In this document: positions 35,357 through 42,710 of the stretch, one piece after another
How the letters are laid out: the number at the start of each line of letters is the position of its first letter
Position numbering within the stretch: position 1 is the first letter of the stretch
From: AWTP1-13 sp963797005
GTDB lineage: Bacteria > Pseudomonadota > Alphaproteobacteria > Rhizobiales > Hyphomicrobiaceae
Reading direction: 5' to 3'
Length of the DNA: 64,000 nucleotides
Assembly (NCBI GenBank): GCA_963797005.1
Contig: CAWCOF010000018.1
Coordinates: forward strand, 1 to 64,000
The notes under the pieces: model-generated
Database searches by the model: none
Told to the model about the DNA's origin: nothing
The model's input: only the letters and a program-made list of their open reading frames with translations
Program-made: the position numbers and the translations under genes

Positions 35357-35941
35357 GTGTCGCACGCTGTTGCCTACCTGCAAGAGGTCGGCGAGACCGC
35401 ACGCCGCCTGCCGCCAGAGAGCATCGAGAACCTGTGCGACGAGCTCGTGGCGTTGCGCGAGCGCGGCGGCAGGTTGTTCCTTCTGGGGGTTGGCGGTAGC
35501 GCGGCCAACTGCGGGCACGCGGTCAACGACTTTCGCAAGCTGTGCGGGATCGAGGCGTACGCGCCGACCGACAACGTTTCGGAATTGACGGCCCGCACCA
35601 ACGATGAGGGTTGGCCGACGGTGTTCTCGGAGTGGCTGAAGGTCAGCCGGGCCGATGCCCGAGACGCGATCTTCATCCTTTCCGTCGGCGGCGGCAATCT
35701 CGAGAGGAACGTCAGCCCGAATATCGTCGCAGCCATCGACGAGGCCAAGAAGCGCGGGCTGAGAGTGCTCGGCATCGTCGGTCGCGACGGCGGCTACACG
35801 AAGCGCGCCGGCGATGCCGTCGTGGTCGTGCCGACGGTGGAGGAGTCTCGTGTAACGCCCCACGTGGAGGCATTTCAGACGGTCGTTTGGCACTGTCTCG
35901 TGTCGCATCCGCGACTGCAGCTCAATGCCACGAAGTGGTGA
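35357..35941 (+). CDS. SIS-domain isomerase, GmhA-like (sedoheptulose 7-phosphate isomerase type)
   Basis: The protein has 194 residues and starts at a GTG (35357). The sugar-isomerase (SIS) fold is shown by RLFLLGVGGSAANCGHAVNDF at about 41-60, the phosphate-binding serine loop FILSVGGGNLERNVSPN at about 105-121, and VLGIVGRDGGYTKRAGD near 140. This matches GmhA-like proteins that convert sedoheptulose 7-phosphate to D-glycero-D-manno-heptose 7-phosphate. The ADxNH zinc/active residues cannot be all confirmed. It is followed by the ABC exporter genes seven bases later, linking heptose synthesis and export. Confidence 0.75.
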   Translation: MSHAVAYLQEVGETARRLPPESIENLCDELVALRERGGRLFLLGVGGSAANCGHAVNDFRKLCGIEAYAPTDNVSELTARTNDEGWPTVFSEWLKVSRADARDAIFILSVGGGNLERNVSPNIVAAIDEAKKRGLRVLGIVGRDGGYTKRAGDAVVVVPTVEESRVTPHVEAFQTVVWHCLVSHPRLQLNATKW

Positions 35942-35948
35942 GCGCTAT

Positions 35949-36851
35949 ATGGACGCGCCGATCGGTGTCCGGGCGGACCACCCGCCCGGAAATGCCAAGA
36001 TCCTGGATGCGCGGGTCGCCGCATCGGCGGGGTATCACTACACCAGGCTATTCCGCCACCTCGGCGTGGCGGCATCCAACACGCTGCTTCTGCGCGAGCC
36101 GTTGCGCCGCCCTACGCTTCCGCTCAGCCTGGCGTGGACCGAGGTCGTCCAAAGCTACCGCCGCAGCCTGCTCGGCCCCTTCTGGATCACGCTCAACCTG
36201 GTCATCTTCACGCTGGCGATGACGCTGGTGTACGGCGCCCTGTTCTCCGTCCCGACCGCCGAATATGCCGCCTATCTTGCCTGCGGCATGATCGTTTGGT
36301 CCTGGGTCAGCGCGCTTCTCATAGAGGCCGGCAACACGTTCATCAACAATGCGCACTTCATAAAGAACACGTCGATCGACAAATCCATACTCATTTGGAC
36401 CTTTGTCTACCGGCAGGTCGTCATTCTTGCGCATCACCTGTTGGTGTACGGCGCACTTGTCGTTCTCGGCATTATACACTTGTCCCTCTACACGGCACTC
36501 GCGATCCCGGCATTCCTAGTTCTATTTGTCATGTCCATTCCGATTACGGCCGTCATGTCCATTCTATTCACGAGGTTTCGCGACCTTGGCCGGCTCATTT
36601 CGAGCTTGATGCTCGTGATCTTGATGGTCACTCCGATCTTCTGGCAGCCGGGGATGATGGCCGGCCGGCGCGCACTGCTGTATCTGGGCAACCCCGTATA
36701 CTACATCGTGGAGTTCGCTCGGGCGCCGTTGCTCGGCAAGCCGCCGGCGCCGCTGGTGGTCGCCGTGGTTCTCGCCATGACCGCCGTGATTTGGGTCATC
36801 GGAGCGGCGACGTATCGGCGCTATGCAAAATATGCCGTTTTCTGGCTGTAA
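35949..36851 (+). CDS. ABC-2 type polysaccharide exporter permease (Wzm/KpsM type)
   Basis: The protein has 300 residues. The N-terminal cytoplasmic part has the typical LAWTEVVQSYRRSLLGPFWITLNLVIFTLAMTLVYGALF entry, followed by about six membrane segments: residues about 75-95, 110-130, 155-180, 188-210, 220-245 and 268-290. The pattern matches ABC2_membrane permeases for lipopolysaccharide O-chain or capsule export. The ATP-binding subunit starts five bases downstream. Together they export the finished glycan, or a polymer containing the heptose, across the inner membrane. The start at 35949 is chosen to follow the isomerase stop. Confidence 0.85.
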   Translation: MDAPIGVRADHPPGNAKILDARVAASAGYHYTRLFRHLGVAASNTLLLREPLRRPTLPLSLAWTEVVQSYRRSLLGPFWITLNLVIFTLAMTLVYGALFSVPTAEYAAYLACGMIVWSWVSALLIEAGNTFINNAHFIKNTSIDKSILIWTFVYRQVVILAHHLLVYGALVVLGIIHLSLYTALAIPAFLVLFVMSIPITAVMSILFTRFRDLGRLISSLMLVILMVTPIFWQPGMMAGRRALLYLGNPVYYIVEFARAPLLGKPPAPLVVAVVLAMTAVIWVIGAATYRRYAKYAVFWL

Positions 36852-36855
36852 CGCG

Positions 36856-37611
36856 ATGAGCACCTGTTCCGCAGCTCTGAGGGATGTCCACTTGAACATC
36901 CCGATATTTGCCCCGAACCAGATGCGCCTGTTCGCGCGGCGCTCGCTTCACTCGGTCGGCGGCAATCTCGACGAGGTCCGTGGCAAGGTCCACGTGCAGG
37001 CCCTGAAAGGCATCTCCTTTGAGATCGGGCGCGGCGAGCATCTCGCTCTCATCGGCCACAACGGGGCGGGAAAATCGACGCTCCTCAGGGTCATTGCCGG
37101 CATCTATCCGCCAACCCGGGGCGAGGTGTCCGTCACCGGCTCGATCGGCTGCGTGCTCGACATGGGGGCCGGCATAACCCCGGAGATGACCGGTTACGAA
37201 TGCATCAAGTTCCAGCACATGCTCTTCGGAAATCCAAACGAGGAATGGCAAGACCTCGCTGAGGACGTGTCCGAGTTTACGGATCTCGGCGACTATCTGA
37301 CGTTGCCCATTCGAACCTATTCCGAGGGCATGCGCGCCCGTCTCATCGCCGCTCTTGCAACCTCATGGAGACGCGACATCCTGCTGATCGACGAGGGAAT
37401 CGGAGCCGGCGATCAGGAATTTCAGGAGAAGCTCTCCCGTCGTGTAAGGCGCCTGCTCGAAAGCGCGGGCCTCCTGGTGCTCGCTTCGCACAGCATCGAT
37501 CTGCTGCGGACCTATTGCACGCGCGGCCTCGTGCTGGCACACGGCGAGGTGCAGATGACCGGCGAGCTCGAGGACGCGGTCCAGGCCTACGCGAACATGC
37601 GGCTCGGATAG
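36856..37611 (+). CDS. ABC exporter ATP-binding subunit (Wzt/KpsT type)
   Basis: The protein has 251 residues from the ATG at 36856; an in-frame ATG at 36823 would overlap the permease. Walker A GHNGAGKST is at 67-75, the signature is YSEGMRARL (the usual variant in polysaccharide exporters), and Walker B is ILLIDEGIGAGD, with the H-loop in LASHSID. The C-terminal carbohydrate-binding domain found in O-antigen-specific Wzt proteins is absent, so this is the short KpsT-like form that does not read the chain end. It pairs with the permease just upstream. It would power ATP-driven export of a lipid-linked glycan. Confidence 0.85.
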   Translation: MSTCSAALRDVHLNIPIFAPNQMRLFARRSLHSVGGNLDEVRGKVHVQALKGISFEIGRGEHLALIGHNGAGKSTLLRVIAGIYPPTRGEVSVTGSIGCVLDMGAGITPEMTGYECIKFQHMLFGNPNEEWQDLAEDVSEFTDLGDYLTLPIRTYSEGMRARLIAALATSWRRDILLIDEGIGAGDQEFQEKLSRRVRRLLESAGLLVLASHSIDLLRTYCTRGLVLAHGEVQMTGELEDAVQAYANMRLG

Positions 37612-37638
37612 GCGGGACCGGTCCGATGAGGGCGGGCG

Positions 37639-38940
37639 ATGAGAATATTGCTGTCGGTTGCCCTCTGGGGACAGAAGTATGCCGAGACCTTCGCCCGCTA
37701 TGCGCTCGCCAGCCAGCTTGCGGACGGAAACCTCCCGTCGCTGAGCGCGAAGCACCAGCTGACCTATCACATCGTTACGACGCGTCGTGACGCGGATTGG
37801 CTGCGCGCCCAGCCGAGCTGCCGCAGCCTCAAGCGGTACTGTACGGTGGTGTGGGATCTGATCGAGGACCTGGGGTATGGGCTCGATCTCATTCCGGTCG
37901 GGCTGGACCGCGAGAAGTACCCCTTCCTCAGCAGACTCCAGAATATTTCCATCACACGGTCCCTCGACCACGACGTCATTGTCTTCAACTACGCCGACTT
38001 CATCTGGGCGAACGGCGCGCTGCTCGAAGCCATCGACATGATGCCGGAAGACGCCGATGCCGTACTGGCGTTCTGTCCTCCCGTCGACGGCGAGCAGGGC
38101 AGGCGCGCGCTCGATGCACTGCGCGGGGGCGACGGGAATGGTACCCTGACGCTGCCGGCCCGAACTGGTGCAGGCATCGTCATCGACCACCTGCATCGGG
38201 AAGCAAGGCGGCGCATCTGGGGCGCTTTGCCGTTCACCTCGCAGCCCACCTATCTGATCTGGCCTGTGGCAAACCAGGGGCTCTTGCTGCGGGCCTACCA
38301 TCAAACGGTTCTGGCCCTGCGCGTCCGTCCTGAAGATCCACGCTATCAGGGAGGCATCGCCAGAGGCGCCCTGGACGGCTACTTCACGGCGGCACTGGCC
38401 GAGAACGGCCGGGTGGCAATTGCCGCCAACTCCGATCGCGTCCTGGCGTTCTCGCTCTATGAGACGACCGTCGATACCAGCCTGCGACGCGGCGAGAGCC
38501 CCGAGGAGGCCGTGCGCGAATGCTTGCGCGAGCTGATCAGCCCAGGTCAGCGCCGCTTTGCAGAAGTTGCCCTCCTCATCAAGCGCGACTTCACCGATCC
38601 CCGTGCATGGGAGACCGCGCGTCGAGCCTCCTGGCAGACACTCTCCGATTTGCATCGGACCACGGCTGCCGACGAGGCAACCTTCGAGGAGGCACACAAG
38701 GCCACCGGGGACATCGCCACCCTCGAACGAAGATGGCGCCGGCATCAATCGCAAGCACATGGCCTGGCCGGCACCCTTGCTCTCACCCCGCCGCGCATCT
38801 GGTTCTACCGGACGGTCCTGTCGCATCATTTGGCGGGCCGGCTTGGCCGCCTGGCCAAGAGGATGCTCGGTCGCGCGCGCGCCCGCCAGTGGCGACTGCG
38901 AATGGAGCGCTGGGTGTTCGCCGGCCGCAGCGGCGGCTGA
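37639..38940 (+). CDS. Unknown glycan-locus protein, paralogue of the fusion protein's N-terminal domain
   Basis: The protein has 433 residues. It shares with residues 1-420 of the 973-residue protein the blocks MRILLSVALWGQKYAETFARYAL, TYHIVTTRRDADWL, KYPFLSRLQNISITRSLDHDVI, NYADFIWANGAL and TYLIWPVANQGLLLRAYHQTVLALRVRPEDPRY. Spacing is kept throughout, so these are clear paralogues. The fold could be a GT-A-like transferase: VFNYADF might be the DXD-like site. Function is not known. It is the last gene of the isomerase-ABC operon, 28 bases after the ATP-binding gene, and 38941-39153 holds nothing I can support. Confidence 0.6.
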   Translation: MRILLSVALWGQKYAETFARYALASQLADGNLPSLSAKHQLTYHIVTTRRDADWLRAQPSCRSLKRYCTVVWDLIEDLGYGLDLIPVGLDREKYPFLSRLQNISITRSLDHDVIVFNYADFIWANGALLEAIDMMPEDADAVLAFCPPVDGEQGRRALDALRGGDGNGTLTLPARTGAGIVIDHLHREARRRIWGALPFTSQPTYLIWPVANQGLLLRAYHQTVLALRVRPEDPRYQGGIARGALDGYFTAALAENGRVAIAANSDRVLAFSLYETTVDTSLRRGESPEEAVRECLRELISPGQRRFAEVALLIKRDFTDPRAWETARRASWQTLSDLHRTTAADEATFEEAHKATGDIATLERRWRRHQSQAHGLAGTLALTPPRIWFYRTVLSHHLAGRLGRLAKRMLGRARARQWRLRMERWVFAGRSGG

Positions 38941-39153
38941 AGCCCGCAGGGCCGACCTCCCGCTGGGCGCCCTTCCATCCATGGCTTTGCCGCAACGCTC
39001 GTGCGGGGTACCATCGGCCCGTGTGCCGGTGACGCCATCGCGGGCGCGACGTGACGGACGAGATCGAGTCTTATCCTCGGTTCGAGGTGCTCATGCTTGA
39101 AGTCGGACGCCAGAACCCCTTCCTGCTGGACTGCCGGCAATGGTAGCCCGGCG

Positions 39154-40594
39154 ATGAACGAGACGCCCCCCCTCGGTCGGTCAAGACTCCCATCCGTCGA
39201 CAAGGTGCTGCGGACCGACGTCGGCGCCACCGCGACGGCGCGGTTCGGCCACGCCGCCACCGTCAATGCCGTCCGGCGGAGGCTCTCGGCATTGCGTCAG
39301 GCAGCCCGCGGCAGCGCGGCGACCGCTGGCGCGAGCACCGCCGCCATTGCGGCTGAAGCCCTGCGCCTGCTCGAGCGCGAGGACACACCGAGCCTGCGCC
39401 GGGTTTTCAACCTCACCGGCACGGTGCTGCACACCAACCTTGGCCGGGCGGTGCTGCCGGAGAGCGCGATCGCCGCCGCCGTTGACGGCCATGCGTTCCC
39501 CCGTGGCCCTCGAATTCGACATCGGCGAGGGTGCGCGCGGCGAGCGCGACGATCACGTCCGTGGCCTGCTGCGCGAGCTGACCGGGGCCGAGGACGCCGC
39601 CGTCGTCAACAACAACGCCGGCGCGGTGCTGCTGGTGCTCAACACGTTCGGCGCCGGCAAGGACGCGATCGTCTCGCGCGGCGAGCTCATCGAAATCGGG
39701 GGCTCGTTCCGGCTGCCCGACATCATGGCCCGCGCCGGCGCCCGCCTCATCGAGGTCGGCACCACCAACCGCACGCACCTGAAAGACTACGAGCAGGCGA
39801 TCGGCGAGAGCACGGGGCTCGTGCTGAAGGCGCACACCTCCAACTACATCATTCAGGGCTTCACGAAGTCGGTGCCGGCGCAGGAGCTGGCAGCCTTGGC
39901 CCGCGCGCGCAAGGTGCCCTTTGTCAACGATTTGGGCTCCGGCGCCTTGGTGGACCTCGCCCGCTACGGTCTCAAGTCCGAGCCGACGGTGAAGGACGCG
40001 CTTGCCGAGGGCGCGGACCTTGTCACGTTCTCCGGCGACAAGCTGCTCGGCGGCCCGCAAGCCGGCATCATCGCCGGCCGCAAGGATCTCGTTCAGCGCG
40101 TGGTGAAGAACCCCATGAAGCGCGCGCTGCGCATCGACAAGATCCGGCTGGCGGCACTGGAGGCCGTGCTCAAGCTCTATCGCGATCCGGACCGGCTCGC
40201 CGAAACCCTGCCGACCCTGCGCCACTTTGCACGGCCGAAGAGCGAGATCGCACACGCCGCATCGGGGCTCCGCGCTCCCCTGGCATCCGTTCTCGGGCCC
40301 GCGTACACAACCAATGTCTGCGACTGCACCAGCCAGATCGGATCGGGCGCGCTGCCGCTGGAAACGCTTGCCAGCGCCGGGATCGCCATCACGCCTGCGG
40401 ATCGCAAGGGTGCGGGGCGCAGGCTCGAGGCCTTGGTCTCAGCCTTCCGGGAGCTGCCCATCCCGGTCATCGGCCACGTCAAGGACGGCGCGCTCGTCCT
40501 CGATCTGCGCTGCCTCGACGACGAGGCCGCGTTCGCGGACCAGCTCGCCCACCTGCGGTCGCGTCTTACCGACCCGGAGACGCCGCATGGCTAG
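39154..40594 (+). pseudogene. selA: L-seryl-tRNA(Sec) selenium transferase, one frameshift
   Basis: SelA converts seryl-tRNA(Sec) to selenocysteyl-tRNA(Sec) with selenophosphate. The frame from 39154 (MNETPPLGRSRLPSVDKVL) reads to VFNLTGTVLHTNLGRAVLPESAIAAAVDG, then shifts. The rest continues as AMRSPVALEFDIGEGARGERDDHVRGLL to the stop at 40594. An extra G near 39487 explains this. Repaired length is about 479 residues, normal for the family. The PLP lysine is in TFSGDKLLGGPQAGI, and FVNDLGSGALVDL is also typical. The stop overlaps the selB start (ATGGCTAG). Conserved on both sides of the shift, so I regard the break as a sequence error or a very recent one. Confidence 0.85.
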
Positions 40595-42692
40595 GCGCAC
40601 TCAAGCGGACGCGACGAACAACGGCGCCATGATCGTGGGCACGGCCGGGCATATCGATCACGGCAAGACCGCGCTGATCAAGAAACTGACCGGCGTCGAC
40701 ACCGATCGGCTCAAGGAAGAGAAAGCCCGCGGCATCTCCATCGACCTCGGCTTCGCCTACTGGCCCCGCCCGAGCGGCGACATCATCGGCTTTGTCGACG
40801 TTCCCGGCCACGAGGGCCTGGTCCACAACATGCTGGCCGGGGCAACCGGCATCGACTTCGTGATCCTGGTCATTGCCGCCGACGATGGCGTGATGCCGCA
40901 GACGCGCGAGCATCTCGCCATTGTGGATCTGCTGGGCTTGCGGCGCGGGATCGTCGCGCTCAACAAGTGCGACCTTGTCACCAGTGACCGGATCGCGGCG
41001 GTCATGCGCGATGTGGATGGCGTCCTCGCCGATACCGGCCTTGCCGGCGCGGAGATCGTCCCGGTTTCCGCCGTTACCGGCGAGGGTCTGAGCACGCTTG
41101 CCGAGGGTCTCGACGCCGCCCTCGCCCGCAAGGCGCCGCGCGCGCTCGATGGTCCCTTTCGATTGGCGGTGGACCGCTCGTTCACCCTGGCTGGGCTCGG
41201 CACCGCCGTCACCGGCACCGTGCTGTCGGGCGTGATCCGCGTCGATGACCGCGTTCTCGTCAGTCCCTCCGGGCTCGAGGCGCGGGTGCGCTCCATCCAC
41301 GCGCAGAACCAGCCGGTCGAGCGGGGCCAAGCCGGGCAGCGCTGCGCGCTCGTGCTGAGCGGGCCGCAGATGAGCAAGGAAGCCGTGGGGCGCGGCGATA
41401 TCGTGCTGGACCCCGCCCTGCATGCCCCCACCGCACGCATCGACGCCGGGTTGCGCGTGCTCGGATCGGAGCCGAAGCCGATCGGCCAGTGGTTCCCGGT
41501 CAAGGTGCATCACGCGGCCGCCGAGGTGCCCGGCCGGGTGGTGGTCCTGCGCGAGGCACCCATACGCCCGGGAGAGACGGCGTTCGTTCAGCTCGTGCTG
41601 GAGCGTCCCCTGGCCGCGGCCGTCGGCGACCGCTTCGTGATCCGCGACACGTCCTCCAGCCGCACGGTGGGCGGCGGCGCGTTCGTTGACCTGCGCCCGC
41701 CGGAACGCCGACGACGAACGCCGGAGCGTCGCGCCGAGATCGAGGCGCTGGCCGAGCGCGATGCAGCGGCCGCGCTCGCGCGCGTGCTCGCCGGTCCTCG
41801 CAGATGGATCGATCTTGACACCTTCTTCCGCGACCGCGCCATCGGGCCGTCTGCGGCCTCCGACATCGTATCGGGCTTGTCCCTTGTCACGCTGGAGACG
41901 AAGAGCACGAAGATCGCCATGCTGCCGGCAACCTGGGAAGCCTTGCGCGCGCGGGTGGGAAAGGCGCTCGATGCCTCCCATGCCGAGCGGCCGGATCTTC
42001 CGGGCATCGGGCTCGAGCAATTGCGCAAGGCCGACAAGCCGCCGCTGCCGGCACCGCTGTTTGCCGCGGCACTGGCGAAGCTTGCCGACGCCGGCGAGAT
42101 CGCGCTCGATCGCGCGTGGGTACGCCGGCCCGGCCACGAGGTGAGGTTCTCCGCGGAGGAAGAGAGAGCCTGGGCGCTGATCCGGCCGCGGCTCGCCGGC
42201 GAGCCCTATCGGCCGCCGCGCGTGCGCGATATCGCCAAGGCCATGGCCCTCGACGAGGGCTTCGTGCGACGGCTGATGCGGATGGCGGCACGGCGCGGCG
42301 ACGTGGATGAGATCGCGCAGGATCATTACTTCCTGCGCTCGGTGGTGGAGAGGATGGCGGAGATTGCCATCGAGGTGGCGGCGCACGCGCCCGAGGGCAG
42401 GTTCGCGGCTGCCGATTTCCGCGATCGGCTGGACAACGGGCGCAAGGTGGCCATCCAGATCCTGGAATTCTTCGACAGGCACGGGTTCACGATCCGCCGG
42501 CAGGACCTGCGCCGGATCAATCCCGCGCGCGTCGAGCTGTTCGCACCGAAAGCGGCGGACAGGATGTCGAATGGAGGAGTCCCGCTCCCGGTGGGGCGAC
42601 CGGACTTCAAATCCGGGTGGGGCCGTCAGACGGTCTCAGGTGGGTTCGACTCCCATCCTCCTCCGCCATCCTCTCGCGAGCGGCCTCGATGA
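40587..42692 (+). CDS. selB: Selenocysteine-specific elongation factor SelB
   Basis: SelB delivers Sec-tRNA(Sec) to UGA codons marked by a SECIS hairpin. The start at 40587 overlaps the selA stop; a GGAG lies eight bases before. The GTPase G1 motif GHIDHGKT follows MIVGTA, then G3 DVPGH and G4 NKCD. Beta-barrel domains 2 and 3 run to about residue 370, and a winged-helix C-terminus binds SECIS RNA. The frame runs on through the tRNA(Sec) gene (42573-42668): the text after VELFAPKAADRM is read from tRNA sequence, ending at 42692. The true protein may end earlier in a strain without an indel, or the overlap may be real. It is 701 residues as read. Confidence 0.85.
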   Translation: MARRTQADATNNGAMIVGTAGHIDHGKTALIKKLTGVDTDRLKEEKARGISIDLGFAYWPRPSGDIIGFVDVPGHEGLVHNMLAGATGIDFVILVIAADDGVMPQTREHLAIVDLLGLRRGIVALNKCDLVTSDRIAAVMRDVDGVLADTGLAGAEIVPVSAVTGEGLSTLAEGLDAALARKAPRALDGPFRLAVDRSFTLAGLGTAVTGTVLSGVIRVDDRVLVSPSGLEARVRSIHAQNQPVERGQAGQRCALVLSGPQMSKEAVGRGDIVLDPALHAPTARIDAGLRVLGSEPKPIGQWFPVKVHHAAAEVPGRVVVLREAPIRPGETAFVQLVLERPLAAAVGDRFVIRDTSSSRTVGGGAFVDLRPPERRRRTPERRAEIEALAERDAAAALARVLAGPRRWIDLDTFFRDRAIGPSAASDIVSGLSLVTLETKSTKIAMLPATWEALRARVGKALDASHAERPDLPGIGLEQLRKADKPPLPAPLFAAALAKLADAGEIALDRAWVRRPGHEVRFSAEEERAWALIRPRLAGEPYRPPRVRDIAKAMALDEGFVRRLMRMAARRGDVDEIAQDHYFLRSVVERMAEIAIEVAAHAPEGRFAAADFRDRLDNGRKVAIQILEFFDRHGFTIRRQDLRRINPARVELFAPKAADRMSNGGVPLPVGRPDFKSGWGRQTVSGGFDSHPPPPSSRERPR
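42573..42668 (+). tRNA. selC: Selenocysteine tRNA, anticodon TCA
   Basis: The sequence folds as a tRNA of 96 bases including CCA. The anticodon stem CCGGA/TCCGG encloses CTTCAAA, with TCA at the anticodon positions. The acceptor is GGAGGAG pairing with CTCCTCC, followed by GCCA. A long variable arm (GGCCGTC-AGACGG) and the extended D arm are features of tRNA(Sec). The T arm is GTGGG-TTCGACT-CCCAT. It lies at the end of selA-selB, the expected genomic partner. The gene is inside the 3' end of the selB reading frame on the same strand. Confidence 0.9.
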
Positions 42693-42710
42693 CAGGAATT
42701 CACTCGAGGC
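42683..42710. terminator. Hairpin between selC and the CoA-transferase gene
   Basis: Arms GCCTCGA (42683-42689) and TCGAGGC (42704-42710) form a perfect seven-base stem with a 14-base loop between convergent genes. There is no clear T run, so a rho-independent role is uncertain. Confidence 0.35.

Noticed and set aside
40227..40586. SelB start upstream within selA
   Set aside because: The in-frame text is a shadow of selA. The elongation-factor fold begins at MIVGTAGHIDHGKT, just after the ATG at 40587.
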